A stretch of 64,000 nt of DNA, taken from positions 11,825,552 to 11,889,551 of the forward strand of contig NC_089740.1 of assembly GCF_035083965.1 (NCBI RefSeq), in the 5' to 3' direction. The notes beneath the pieces are model-generated. The model did not search any database. It had not been told where the DNA came from and saw nothing but the letters and a program-made list of their open reading frames with translations. Of this stretch, positions 41,601 through 53,246 are shown one piece after another (the stretch's first letter is position 1; each line of letters starts with the position of its first letter). A program made the translations under genes and the position numbers. The DNA comes from Branchiostoma lanceolatum. Taxonomy: Eukaryota > Chordata > Leptocardii > Amphioxiformes > Branchiostomatidae.

Positions 41601-44600
41601 CTCCCCCGTAGTGCTAATTTAGATCGGCGGGCTCACTGCCTTGGGCCGCCGAAGGAACTGGCTGACGGTCCGATATCATGATCAGTCTGGCTCCCAGGGT
41701 GAATAAATTAGGGATGATGCTTCAAAGAACTACAAATTACATGAACGATCTATGATAAGCAATTAGTTCCCGAAACGCATTATCATTAATCAAGTGCTAC
41801 CCGCTTTTGGATCCCAGTACATGTAACTTCCATTAACATTAATCAGCCGGGTTATATAAATCCGCCACGCTGAAAAACAGTGAGTTTGAGAGATCTCAAG
41901 CGGAGCACCCCCAGGTATCCACAGTTTCGATTTACAGGAGTGCATTATACTGGAGCACGTTGGGTTGGAGATCTGTTTTTGCACGTATATTTTATTGGTG
42001 GCGGAATTATGTACTCTGGTGGAATTATGTTACCAGACGTTATATGCAAGACTGTACAATATAAAAATCTATTAGCATTTACAAACCGTTATCATTACAA
42101 AACTGAGGATCTCTTTAAACCTACCTTTGGTAACCTGAACCACACAGGTCCGGAGACCGGGATTCGAACTTTTCTGTTCTTCTCGAAGTAGTACATAAAG
42201 GAGTTCAGAGGAGAGTTCTTCTTCGTTGCTGTGAAATATTCGTGGAACTGACTGATCTCTAAGAGGTCTCGTCTACGAAATTCAAAAAAAGCCAAACGTC
42301 ACTAATATCAGAAAGATACACATCATTGTATAGAATACGCACAATATCAACATTAATAAATTAGTGACTAAGTGCAAGAACTAGTGTTGGGGTCCATGTG
42401 GACATTAACTGTACGAATTATTTAGTTTGTATGTGCGTTGAGTTATATCAAAAGTGTAATAGTATACGAATCATCGGTAATTTCATACTCCACCCATATA
42501 GGAATTTGTAATTACGCATTCCATGATTTATCTGTTTCTGTCGTGATACATATGGCATTTCACGAGCGGGATCAATATCGATATATCTAATGTTGCTGTG
42601 TCATTACAACGGAACAATTGCTGGGAGGGGCGAGGCATTATTATTATCGTTATTCAGTACAGATGGCATTGCTTGTAGAAGTACACTTGCACACATACGC
42701 TAACTGCTGTTTTTCCACTCAAATATATGTGACGACAATTGCAATTACACACATAGTGATGACGCACTTATATTAGCACCACTATTTACTATATAAACAA
42801 AAGAATAAGTAGGCACAAAATAAGCTTAAAATGAATACAACATAGTGTCGAGATACGATAAACATGCGCAAAGAAAAACAAAAAATACAATATGACAAAA
42901 GTGGTTTTAAAAGCGAAAGCTCGAACCCCCAAAATGCCCCCAAACCATAAAAAATCCAGAATTCTAGAAATTTATAGCAAGTTACACCGCCTCACCTGAA
43001 AATATCTATTGCTGTTTTATTAAACCTCCACTGCGATCCGTTCATCTTTTGTAGTGCAACAGACAAAGGGTCTGTTTGTCCCCTAAAACAACAGAGGTCA
43101 TGAAAGTGTAAGAAGAATATCAATGCGCGTACGAACGTTTATATTGCTCTGATGCATGATTTGGCTCAATATCATCCTTACGCCCCCCCCCCCTCCGTTT
43201 TCCAACAACTTAGTGATATACTCAGCTACAATTGTATTTGTAAATGTGTGTCAAATCGTGTTTGCAGTCACGTGATTATGACGTCAGTATTGTCCGCCAT
43301 GTTGGATCGTTAAACCTTAAAGTTAGCATCTAAATTTGAATTTCTTAAAAAAAATTAGATTCAGTTTCCGAGCCAAAACACAACTCACATATTCTAATAT
43401 AAACGAATTTTGCAGGATTTTGCGCGATGAATTATATAAATGAGAAAATCTATAGGATGAAAAATATAATTACGACTCATTAAAAGGCTTGTACTAGAAA
43501 GATAACCACCACAAAACCCCTTTAACCTACATTGGCATACATGATAATATCAATCAATCAACAGGATAAGTAGGGCGCCACTGGCAGCCAATTCATAACG
43601 CAATTCGTCTCTTTTATTGACTTACTATCACAAATATTGTTTAATCTGCTCTTTCTGCCCTTTTGTCATCACAGGAAACGACTTTGACAAATAGCGACTG
43701 TCAGCACGTTATTGATCATCCGCAGATTCGAGCGAGCTGGCATGACGCTGATTTTTTATCTATTTATCTATACGTCTGACTTCGTCATGCATCATTCAAG
43801 AATAATGGTGCCGTGTTTTTCTCACGAAAATTAATATCACCAATCAATACTTACACTACACATGCACGGTTTGACAATGGATATGTTGATTATAACCTTT
43901 GCCGTCCTTGTCCTGATATAGATATTGGTGATAAGAGACGGATGGCGCTCTGTAGCGTTCCGTGACGCCACGAATGTTACAAGCAATTACCCAAAGGCCA
44001 ATGACCTACAATGCACATCGCACGGACAATGGAACCAATTGCCTGTACATAATCAACGGTATACATTTGTACATCTATATGGTGCTTACATTTAACTTCA
44101 CAGCCACTATCGGCTGCTGGCAACTGGTTGAATGTGGAAGACATATGTTTTATCATATCATATTAATAATTACGTTACCGTAATATATGGTGTTTACATT
44201 TAACTTCACAGCCACAATCGGCTGCTGGCAGCTGGTTGAATGTGGAAGACATATGTTTTATCATATCATATTAATAATTACGTTACCGTAATATATGGTG
44301 TTTACATTTAACTTCACAGCCACAATCGGCTGCTGGCAACTGGTTGAATGTGGAAGACATATGTTTTATCATATCATAATTACGTTACTGTGATAACATA
44401 ATTATACAAATACATCTAATTTTTACTAGTCAACCTCCAGGTTTAACCATCTAACATGGCCGACAATGCCTACGTCATAGTCACGTGATAGCAAAACCGT
44501 TATCGTCCATCATTTAACTTGAAAGCTATCAACAAATACCATATCAGCACGTGCTAACAGCGTGACAATATCTGATGTATTGAATTTATAACGACCTTCT

Positions 44601-45832
44601 CATTAATATCACCTTCTCAATAATATCACAATATTTCTGCCAGCGTTTGTGAATGACATTTTTTTCAAAAACATGAATTAAGGGGCAATTTTCTCTCAGT
44701 TTTATGAGCCAATTTTCGTCAATAATTGTGTAACAGTGTGAATTGTCTGGGAGGCGTAGACTGGAGTCAATACCACTGCAGATAGTACTGACGAATGTCC
44801 TTTACCGGGGAGGGCAGACGTGGCGTGGTTACAGAATGAGCCACCGCTACATGCGGCACAAATACCAAGTCATTTACTAATTAGATCCCGCGTCTGAGCA
44901 GAGGGCACACGGTAACACACACAGACACGCAGTTATAAATAGCTCGTCGCGTTCTGTTATCATTTCAGACTGTTGCGATCGATGTACCGATGCTCTGACG
45001 CAAGTTCCTGTGAAAACATGTGAGGTTATATTGGTACCCGCGCTAAAGATAGCTTCAAGGGGTTCAGCATAATCCCCCGTTTTAAAACCAGCCACGTTTG
45101 AACAACACGGGTTTTTTCCTATCGTCGATTAATGGATGATACGTTACACCAGAGGTCAGGATGTCTTGGACTGGCGGTCAGAGCGGGGTGGTATTATTGC
45201 TTTAGTCTGTTTGACTGTAAATGATTCAGCTGTGTTAGAATATGGCTATCGATTGCCTATGGATTTGGGTACTGATGTTGCCGCTATGGTGCTGTACTGA
45301 AGGGTATTTCAGCCTGCGGGGGTGACTGTCAAATATGATGCACACTGCAGATCATTAATGATAGGGACAAACCATGGATGGTACGCAGAAGTTGACAATA
45401 CATGTGCCACTATGTAATAGAATAATATACGGTACAAACAGTAAAAGCATTTGCATGTAAAAACAGTATGAAAGATGAATTATTTCAGTGACTGCTTGAT
45501 GTTTACTGACTGGTAAATTCAACATAAGCCCACATAATTTTTAGTGGTTTTTGAGTGAAAATCGAAAATATGAACATACAAGGCTTTATAGTTTTCAGAG
45601 AATTCACGTACCTGCAACAATTGTTGAATATCGGAAGGCGTGAAGTTTTATTAGCTGATATCCTCTGGCGTCCAACAGCCTTTTTAGAGGTTGACGTGTA
45701 GAAGGCATGCTGTAGTAGTGACCCGTCTTTCCCTAGCCACAACCACAAGGCATTGACGACAAGAACAAGAAACAAGAGTCTTATGAACCAGACCGCGAGG
45801 ACCCATGGCTGCGACCCTCTTCTCGACGGCAT
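38653..45832 (-). CDS. Alpha-2,8-sialyltransferase (ST8SIA-like)
   Basis: Eight coding exons: 45612-45832, 42996-43082, 42125-42272, 41246-41361, 40840-40932, 40257-40380, 39520-39643 and 38653-38900. They join in phase to 386 residues, a normal length for the family. A basic tail (MPSRRGSQPW) precedes a type II anchor at about 10-34. The CAZy GT29 sialylmotif L is TCAVVGNSGILKNSKC, followed by IDSSDLVIRCNFAPVDGNY (about 163-200) and TGLMTLNPSILI. Motif S is STGLFLTSAAIALC to LYGFWPFSTD (about 303-330). Motif VS carries the catalytic His in IPYHYYDK (His339). The order and the NFAP/YGFWPF wording point to the ST8 group, which adds alpha-2,8-linked sialic acid to gangliosides or glycoproteins in the Golgi. 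Which ST8SIA subtype it is cannot be told by eye. The last residues (INSNSSISA) are an unconserved tail. The first intron is 2.5 kb and the others hold several mobile elements. Confidence 0.93.
39726..39926. mobile_element. TAA-flanked MITE (PIF/Harbinger type)
   Basis: The 201-bp element has inverted ends TGCTAGGGTCACATTTCC and GGGAATGTGACCCTAGCA, inner GC-rich pairs CCGGGGCCCGGCCGGG/CCCGGCCGGGCCCCGG, and TAA directly repeated on both sides (39723-39725, 39927-39929). A 3-bp TWA duplication is the PIF/Harbinger hallmark. It lies in a sialyltransferase intron. Confidence 0.87.
40503..40797. repeat. About 295-bp palindrome with a TA-flanked MITE at its centre
   Basis: Outer arms 40503-40583 and 40711-40797 pair almost completely: GGCAGATTTACGAAGAAAAT, ACTTACAATTTTGCAA and ATCGGTATCAAAACTTA match their complements to the right with a few mismatches. 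The centre, 40584-40710, is itself a TA-flanked palindrome with ATCTCCAAGCAGA tips and CTATAGGTGGCAACTACA arms, related to 24786-24878 and 38485-38617. The whole lies in the intron between exons 40257-40380 and 40840-40932 of the sialyltransferase. Confidence 0.9.
41025..41065 (+). repeat. Short dispersed YY1/CRE/E-box-like motif block, copy 1
   Basis: CATCCAACATGGCGGACAAT followed by GCCTACGTCATAGTCACGTG. Other copies are at 43268-43325 (minus), 44440-44488 (plus) and 61233-61295 (minus, degenerate). Each carries ATGGCGGAC/ATGGCCGAC, a TACGTCA/TGACGTCA and a CACGTGA. Confidence 0.75.
43268..43325 (-). repeat. YY1/CRE/E-box-like motif block, copy 2
   Basis: On the minus strand this reads TTTAACGATCCAACATGGCG, GACAATACTGACGTCATAAT, CACGTGACTG. 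It is the only copy with a full TGACGTCA. It lies in the first sialyltransferase intron. Confidence 0.75.
44081..44400. repeat. 108-bp tandem repeat, three copies
   Basis: The unit GGTG(C/T)TTACATTTAACTTCACA, GCCAC.ATCGGCTGCTGGCA, ACTGGTTGAATGTGGAAGAC begins at 44081, 44189 and 44297. Copies two and three are practically identical. It lies in the first intron of the sialyltransferase, next to motif block copy 3 at 44440. Confidence 0.93.
44440..44488 (+). repeat. YY1/CRE/E-box-like motif block, copy 3
   Basis: CAGGTTTAACCATCTAACAT then GGCCGACAATGCCTACGTCA and TAGTCACGTGA. Nearly identical to copy 1 in its right half. Confidence 0.75.
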
Positions 45833-46210
45833 ATCTTCGCTACTGACGTCATTTGGTGGCAGCGAGAGTTATTGCAATGAAACTTAACACGTGAAAGAAG
45901 ACGCGTCGATCATTGAGCCCTCATGCAAAAATAATAACCCGGGAAAATGATGTGGTCGCGGCGCTGGCGTGACCTCGGCTGAATGATGAACCGTGTACAC
46001 GCTCCGGCTGATGACGGACAAGGGAAACAAAACGAGAGATGTCCTTGGCAATTACCCATCGGGTCTGTGACAGGGGAGGGGCGGGGGGCACCCTGTCCGC
46101 TGCCGGCTAGAATGTCATAGCTCGGACGTGACTCCTCCTACCGGCCTGAATTATATCTATGGACAGCTGCAGGGCGTTCTTTCCACTGGCATATTCCCTC
46201 TGGATTAATG
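45833..46210 (-). promoter_or_regulatory. Probable promoter of the sialyltransferase
   Basis: Immediately upstream of the ATG there is a perfect CRE palindrome, TGACGTCA (45844-45851). Further up (46060-46100) is a GC-box-like GGGGAGGGGCGGGG. The stretch is GC-richer than its surroundings. Activity is inferred from motifs only. Confidence 0.45.
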
Positions 46211-46722
46211 TCAATGATCTTTATTGTGTATTCATACCCAGACGATAGAAATAATAAATCGCAATAAATTGCAATTGTACACGAACTAAGAAAAATGTTA
46301 TATACAAGTATTCACAGTATACATAGAGCGAATATTCATTATGATGTATATTTCAGCTAAACCTACAGTTTCGGTGTATTTCTCTTTTCTTAAGATATAA
46401 CTAGTATTTTTCGAGTTTATTAAGATTAAAGAATGAAATTGAATGGATGGGAAAATAGGTCATCTTTCGCTTGAAATAGTCGTGTCTAAATGTGCGATAC
46501 TGACAAAAGAAATGTAACTTTCTGTCGTGTACATTTTGCAAGATTTTGTAGATAGATAACGTATCTGAATCGTTACATGAGGACAACGCTTCGGATACAC
46601 TAGCTTTTAGAAAACATTTAACTGCGAAAATACATAGACAGACCAATAACAATACATCCCGTACACCAGTAGCCTCTTTAATTGACACCATGGTCTGTCA
46701 GCTGTCAAATACAATGACTAAC
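46211..46722. other. Intergenic DNA, no gene seen
   Basis: AT-rich spacer. The 96-codon frame on the minus strand has no recognisable domain and no splice context. Confidence 0.45.
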
Positions 46723-47010
46723 TGAATGAATGAATGAAAGACCTTTATTGCACGTTTATGCTCTGATGAGCTAAGTACAGGTCATGGTAACAAGCAGAAG
46801 TACAGTTACAGTGATAACAAAAGGTGATATCTAACTACATCTAAATACTAATCAATGCCGCTATATGTACAGGTTCAATTTCTTCTCGCTTCTTAAGACA
46901 GTTGTAGATATATGAGCATACAGGGTTTATGAGATATGGCTTGTCTAGTTTCATAAGGAATACAATTTTTCTGAGCTACTAAATAACGATACAATGTAAG
47001 ACTTATAAAT
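46723..47010 (-). mobile_element. Probable LINE 3' end with TGAA tail
   Basis: Begins with (TGAA)n then AGACCTTTATTGCACG. Read on the minus strand this is a 3' UTR-like sequence ending GTGCAATAAAGGTCT(TTCA)n, a poly(A)-signal-like AATAAA followed by a short tandem tail, as LINEs of the CR1/L2 group have. No coding part of the element remains, and the left boundary of the body is uncertain. Confidence 0.4.
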
Positions 47011-48481
47011 GACTACTATATGAACTCCACTTCCTGTCACCTTTTGGCCTTCGCGTCTCGTCACTCAGCTGTTGTGAAACGTGCATATGTACAGCATATG
47101 GAAATACCTGCGGAAACACGGAAACACAAGCAAACAGACAAGCAGACACACTCAAAGCAATATATTCGTAAACAGAGGTGATGTTGATATCAAAAGTGGT
47201 TATTTTTGGTACTGCTCAGGGACGTAGCTGCAGTGGGCACCAGACTTTCAAATACATATAGGTCTTATCGTCAGATAAAATGCTGTGAAATTTTGGCCCT
47301 CTAGCATCTATCGTTGGAACGACAGGTGCCTGTTTGTTTGTAAGCCTTGCAAGGAGGATAATTCCTGAATATTCTCTGAATATTCGGTGATTTCTATTTG
47401 TGGATAGTCTCTGGGCACGAAAAAGTTTGGATAAGATTAGTCTACCATGGTGTTTCAAAGGTCGGTATATCTTAATGTATATTCTGAATCTATATTACGG
47501 TATATCTGTATTCAAAAGGCCGCAAAAATCCCTGCAGGCGAGACATCAAGTCATAATGATAGGCGTATTCGACTGTACACGTATATAATAGGCTGTCTGG
47601 TCAGGGGTCGCCATTTCCCGCCAACGCCTCTTGCAGAACACCTGGTCTATCCCAGACGACTATCCCCACGTGCATGCACTCCTGTCACTACTTCTTCTTA
47701 AACTGTGAGTATTTAGATTGTATTCTATAGTTTTGCTATAGGGGTCGAACTTAAAACTAACTTGAGACCCTAGGCCAACAAATTCTAAAGACAAGGTAAG
47801 GGAAATCACATAAAGGTTGACTGAACCTACATGTAGTAGCAAGGTCACTATAGCACGGTCACGCCCTCATGTCGCCCAAAGAGTAATAGTATACTATGTG
47901 AATGCCATCAATAATTGACGTCTAGTTAACTATTGAAAACATCGTTAGTCGGCTACTTCTTCTTGTTGAAAAAAGTTTCATTTTTTTGTGTCCAATCCTG
48001 ACTTCTCTTCTGTTTTTTTGTGCAATTTATCAACTTTGGCGTCGACCTCGCACTTTTCCAGACTATACACTCGCGTTTTGGAGCACCTTTCAAGTAGCTA
48101 TCCCCGCGTTAATGCAAAAATGATCAAAATGAGAAAAATTGTATTACAAGTGGATTGAGAATGAAGGTTTGTGTGGGGTTTGTGCAATGACCTGTCAAAT
48201 GTAAGCCATGGTAACCCCGAATATTCAAACGCTGGCTAATTGCGACCTTGCCACGGCTGAGACAGAAACCGGTTTGTCCAGGTTACCAGTCGACGTGCTT
48301 TCGAGACCACAACAGCCTCGCTAACAGGCCCCTTGGGTGTGCAAATTGTGCCAAGTCTCTATGCATCTTTACTTTTATTTTTCCCACTTTTTCTTTGTTG
48401 TTAGAAATCCCACTTTGAGTATATACGTTTCTGTCTTTTTATCTATCTTTCAAAAAAATCCGTATAGCAAAGTTATCCAGG
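47011..48481 (+). other. Upstream region of the crystallin gene
   Basis: No complete gene. A possible non-coding first exon of the crystallin ends at about 47702, where CTTCTTAAACT is followed by GTGAGT. The coding exon starts after an acceptor (AAAGTTATCCAG, ends 48480). This is an inference from splice sites only. Confidence 0.35.
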
Positions 48482-51400
48482 ATGTCGTCCATGAAAACAA
48501 TCAAACTGTTTGAAGATGAGGACTTTAAGGGCGGAGAACGTGCTTTCCTCTGTGCAGGGCCGTACCGCGACAGTAAGTACCACCGGTTTGTCTTATCGAT
48601 CGATTGATTGATTGATTGATTGATTGATCATCGGTGGAAGGATGGATGGCTTCGTCTATCGATTAATTGATTGATTCACTGACACTGTCTAATATTATTT
48701 TTCTATTTCTGTCTGTTGATGGCAACATGCATTTCTTGCTGTCAATTGATTGATTTATTGATTGATTGATCGATTGATTATATCATATCTTTATGACTAG
48801 TTGCGTCCGTGGATGCCAGCAAATGCTCGTCCATAGTGGTAGAGTCTGGGACCTGGATCCTGTACGAGGAGAAAGACTACATGGGGAAGACTTACGTCCT
48901 GACCAAGGGACAGTACCCCAACCCGGGCAAATGGACAGGTAGGTTCTCATTATGTTTCGCCAACGAAACATATTGTTTTTGTCAGGTTTCTTCTTCTTCT
49001 CCTTCTTCTTCTTCTTCTCCTTCTTCTCCTGTCAAATCTTCAAATCGCTTCTTGTCGGTCGTCCGTCGACCAAATTACCTGAAATTTGGTATGCAGGTAG
49101 AGTACGTGTAGACCTCCAGACCCTTTTAAAATTTTTGTGATATAAGTTTTTAAAATGATTTTATGGAGGTTTTTTGGTCATTTTCAGACAAAAGTCGCAC
49201 ATGATGGCCTCCAGTGTCGTGGTGTTGAAACCTGAGGACCTGAAATTTGGTTTAGTTGTGCATTGGATATTTACCCAAAGGACCCCATTATTTTTTTTGG
49301 CATACACTACTTCCAAATGATTTATTTTGCAATTTTTTTATGCAATTTTTGGTTATTTTCTGTCAGGGCCAGCAAGAACTAGGTCATACTGTAACATAAC
49401 ACTTCCCATGTCTGGGACTTAAAACCAAGCAGATGTCAGGGGGTACCTCTACTAATGGTATTACAGAAAGTTATATGTACCTTATGTTACATGGTACCGA
49501 TGTTATATTTGAGATGTAGGTACCTATAGGAAAGGTGACTACACCTGACAATTACTTATGCTAATGAGGACCTAATTCGCATAATGTATGCATAAAGTTG
49601 TATATCCCTTACCGTTAATGCTGCGGATGTCATCTTTGAGATGTAGGTACCTTTAGGAAAGGCGAACACACCTGGCCAGAAATTATGCTAATGAGGACCT
49701 AATTTGCATAATTGATGCATGAAGTTGTCTGTCCCTTACCGTAAAAGCTGCGGATGTCATCTTTGAGATGTAGGTACCTTTAGGAAAGGCGAACACACCG
49801 GGCCATAAATTATGCTAATGAGGACCACATTTGCATGATTTATGCGTAAACTTGTAATTCCCTTACCGGAAAAGCTGCAGATGTCAGATTTGACATGTAC
49901 GTACCGTTAGCAAAGGTGATCACACCTGGCCATGAATTATGCTAATGAGGACCTCATTTGCATAATTCTTGCATTAACTTGTATTTCCCTTACCGTGGCA
50001 GCTGCGGATGTCATCCTTAAGATGTAGGTACCATTAGGAAAGGTGAATGCACCTGGCCAAAAATTATGCTAATGAGGACCTCACTTGCATAATTTATGCA
50101 TCATGTTGTATTCCCCTTACTGTAAAAGCTGCGGATGTCATCTTGAACATGTAGGTACATGTAGGAAAGGTGAAAACACCTGGACATAACTTATGGTCAT
50201 GATGACCTCATTTGCATAAATTATGCAGAACCTTGGATTTGCCCAGGAGTTATTTTGGGACAGCCCACTTCTTGCATGAGGAGTATGGGCGAAACATCCT
50301 GAATTTGCTCTTAAAGCAAATGACGGCCAGTCTAGTTCAGGTTTAACACGTCATGGACATCCTGTGCGAAACAATTTAGCTGCGCCCCCTGGCGGTGATG
50401 ATAGTCATGGTTTATAGATTACCCCCATTTCCCATCAAAATCAGCAGTTCAGCAAATAACAGAGAGGCTGTATGTCTGTCAAATTTAGCAGTTTTACGTA
50501 CTTGCCTTGCTTCTCTACGATTTTGCTTCGCGTTTTAACTTACAGAAGGTGTCATGTAGAAAAAATGTAAGGACGGTATTAGCTCCTTCGTGTAGTCCTT
50601 CTGTTGTAACTTAGAGTTGTAACTATACTTTTCAGTATTTGTTGTAGAATGTTGAAGTAGATTAGACGACTACTTTTTCTAACCTCCCCGGCGAACATGT
50701 ACCTTACAGGTGGCCGTAACACCATCTCGTGCCTCCGGTGTGTTGCTGACGACACCCTGACTCTGTTCGAACACAGCAACTTTAACGGCCGGGCCTGCAC
50801 CCTCACCGGACAGGCACCCAACCTGACGCGCGTGCGCTTTAACGACAAGGCTTCCTCTGCCATTGTCACTGGTAGGTGTACGTATGTAGTAGGTATAGTC
50901 GGCAACCTTCCGATAGTTACAGGACAGTTTACAGTGTATACAACGAATACGTAATAGTTTGAGCAGAAATATACTTACCTACGTCCCTTAGGCAACTGCA
51001 CACTGGCAATGATTGTAGAATACTACCTTTGTACTTCACTCACTCACTCACTCACTCACTCATTCATTCATTCATTCTCTCTTCTTCTTTTACTTTGTGC
51101 ATAGAGTAAATGACATTAGGGTCTTGTTATTGCAAATAGTATTGTATACCGTGTTGTCTAACATATAGTAGAGTACAGTTATTAAATCATTATGATTATG
51201 CACTATCAGAGGACATTATTTCTATATTCAATATGTTTTGACCAGTCTATGTCAAACAAACCTATGTCATCCTATAGCTGATGTAGGTACATAACCTGTA
51301 TATCTACTTTTTGTGAAACCACTAACAATTAAAGCTAGGTTTTCAGTCCTTCGATTCTCCCTAAACTTTTTTCTTGAATTTCCCCCAGGTAAGTTTCCCT

Positions 51401-53246
51401 GGCAGGTGTGTGAAGACGTTGACTACGGCGGGCGAAAGTGGGACCTGGCGCCGGGGAGCTACCCTGACCCGGCCGGTATGGGCGGACACGACATCCTGTC
51501 GTCTGCACGGCCCTGCCAGGAGAACCCCGGGATCCAGCTGTTCGAACATGCCGACTTCCAGGGACAGAGAGTGTCGTGCGGGCACACCGGAACACTCGTC
51601 GAAGGTCTCTCTTCATGACATGTAGAATTTTTTTTGAAAGAAATACTGTGCATCTGCTAGCAAATACTGTACAATATAGTAGTTTTCCAGGGTTGTTTCT
51701 TAAATTTGGACATACTTTTCTAAGGGCTAAATTTTGTGACAGAAAAGAGTCTGTCAACAACCCATGCAACCGTACAATGAATGTGACGTCCTTTCTAGTT
51801 AAGACATAATAGAATGACTTTAAACGAATGATATTTGAACGGTTTCCCTCCCCTATACCTTCACTACATTTTATGCTTAACAAACATCGTAGGACGATTG
51901 ACAAACGGTCTGTGTGTGTGTTTGCAGTTGGCTGGCTTGGCGGTGACTTTAACAACAAGTGTTCGTCTATCGAGATTCACAAGGGCACGTGGGTCGTGTA
52001 CGAGCACATGAACTTCCGTGGCAAGGCGCACGTGCTGAAACCTGGAGCCTACTCCGACTGTACTAAATGGGGAGGTATGGAGATGTCATTAGCTATGAGC
52101 TTCATGCTTGTCATCTAGGGATGTTCAAATTTTCTTGCACACAATCATGTAATATATTAGTTATCTATGGGCGTTCGATGTTTGAATTTCTTGGACACAA
52201 CCATGTATAATGTTTTACCGTACCAGGGTTTCCGTCGTCTGTCAGCTTCCTTCCTCGAAACTGTAATGACTGGAGTTATATATCTTGCCGCTAGATGTCG
52301 CTGCTATGAGAGTCGATCCCTGACTAAGCGGCAAGATGTTAATAGTTAGTATATAGAGCAAAAATGTACATAAATGTTTCTTCCTTGAAGACTATAATCA
52401 TATTTAACAAATTCCACTGTAGTAACAGTCACTTTTTTATATCAATTTCTTAGCAAATATCTATTGGCCATCTAATGTGAGTCCCAAAAGCTGTATTTAG
52501 TCTGTTGGAATATCGTGACATTCTACTGTATTTTCTCCAGGAGAAGAGGACACCATCACCTCAGTCCGTGGTGTGCCTGACAACGCCCTGGTTCTGTTCG
52601 GAGACGCGGACTACTCCAGCTACTCCGCACTGCCGCTGGTAGAGAGTCACGGCAATTTCGCCGATTTGGGGTTTGACGACAAGGCCTCTTCAGCCATTGT
52701 CACTGGTGCGTTGTACTTCTTGGGATAGTATACTCGTATTTGTGGGAAAGCTTTTTTGACTGTGACAACCAAACGTTTCCAAAAGTTGCGAAGTTTCTTT
52801 AACTTGTCAGCTGTCTTTATGAGCGCGAATGAGTCTACTACTCCCTGCCGCATGGTGGCGTTGCGGCAAGAAGATTGCGGTCCCAAACGTGACTGAGTTT
52901 TACAAAAACACTAGAAACTAAAGCACTGAACTGTTGAGAATAAGTCCGTCTCAAACTTTCATTTTTTCCTATCTTGCTTTGGTTTAATTTTCTTTACAGT
53001 AAACATAACTGTTTTTTTCTTCTTTACAGTAAACCAAGGACATTATAATGTCCTTGAGCAAACGTACAATGTCGGATTACAATTAACCTGTGTGTTCTTA
53101 TCTATTCCCTCGCTACAGGGGGAGACTGGGAAGTGTTTGAAGACGCGTCTTACGGAGGGAAGCAATGGAAGCTCAACCCGGGCAACTACAACAACCTCGC
53201 TACCCTGGGATGTAACGATAAACTCAGCTCAGCTAAACGCCTTTAA
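48482..53246 (+). CDS. Beta/gamma-crystallin with eight Greek-key motifs
   Basis: Seven exons: 48482-48572, 48801-48938, 50710-50871, 51389-51604, 51928-52074, 52541-52705 and 53119-53246. All introns are in phase 1, and the product is 348 residues. Eight Greek keys follow one another, i.e. four domains. They open with KLFEDEDFKGGE, WILYEEKDYMGK, LTLFEHSNFNGR, WQVCEDVDYGGRKW, IQLFEHADFQGQ, WVVYEHMNFRGK, LVLFGDADYSSY and WEVFEDASYGGKQW. Calcium-site sequences of the (N/D)(N/D)xx(S/T)S type recur: ASKCSS, NDKASS, NNKCSS, DDKASS and NDKLSS. Key seven lacks the usual glycine after the aromatic corner (DYSSY). There is no signal peptide, so the protein is probably cytosolic, as in vertebrate crystallins and AIM1-like proteins. 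It likely binds calcium and is structural, with no enzymatic role expected. AATAAA at 53481 is a good poly(A) signal. The start ATG directly follows a splice acceptor. Confidence 0.92.
48601..48780. repeat. (GATT)n microsatellites
   Basis: Runs of ATTGATTGATTG at about 48603-48625, 48663-48675 and 48745-48778 in crystallin intron 1. They are simple and probably variable. Confidence 0.9.
49480..50240. repeat. 127-bp tandem array with palindromic octamer core
   Basis: CTAATGAGGA occurs at 49561, 49688, 49815, 49942 and 50069, exactly 127 bases apart, with a degenerate sixth copy near 50196. Each unit contains AATTATGCTAATGAGGACCT + CATTTGCATAATT, an interrupted palindrome with ATGCTAAT and ATTTGCAT octamer-like sites. 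Each also has CCCTTACCGT, GCTGCGGATGTCATC and GTAGGTACC. It lies in the 1.8-kb second intron of the crystallin. The octamer palindrome is shared with the repeats at 1000-1640. Confidence 0.92.
51035..51078. repeat. (CACT)n(CATT)n microsatellite
   Basis: TCACTCACTCACTCACTCAC followed by TCATTCATTCATTCATTC in crystallin intron 3. Confidence 0.95.

Noticed and set aside
41019-43325. A single large transposon with inverted YY1/CRE-like ends
   Set aside because: Three conserved sialyltransferase exons lie between the inverted copies and other solo copies exist, so independent insertions are more likely.
51335-51958. 207-codon minus-strand frame opposite crystallin exon 4
   Set aside because: It is the antisense shadow of a GC-rich coding exon plus intron and has no domain.
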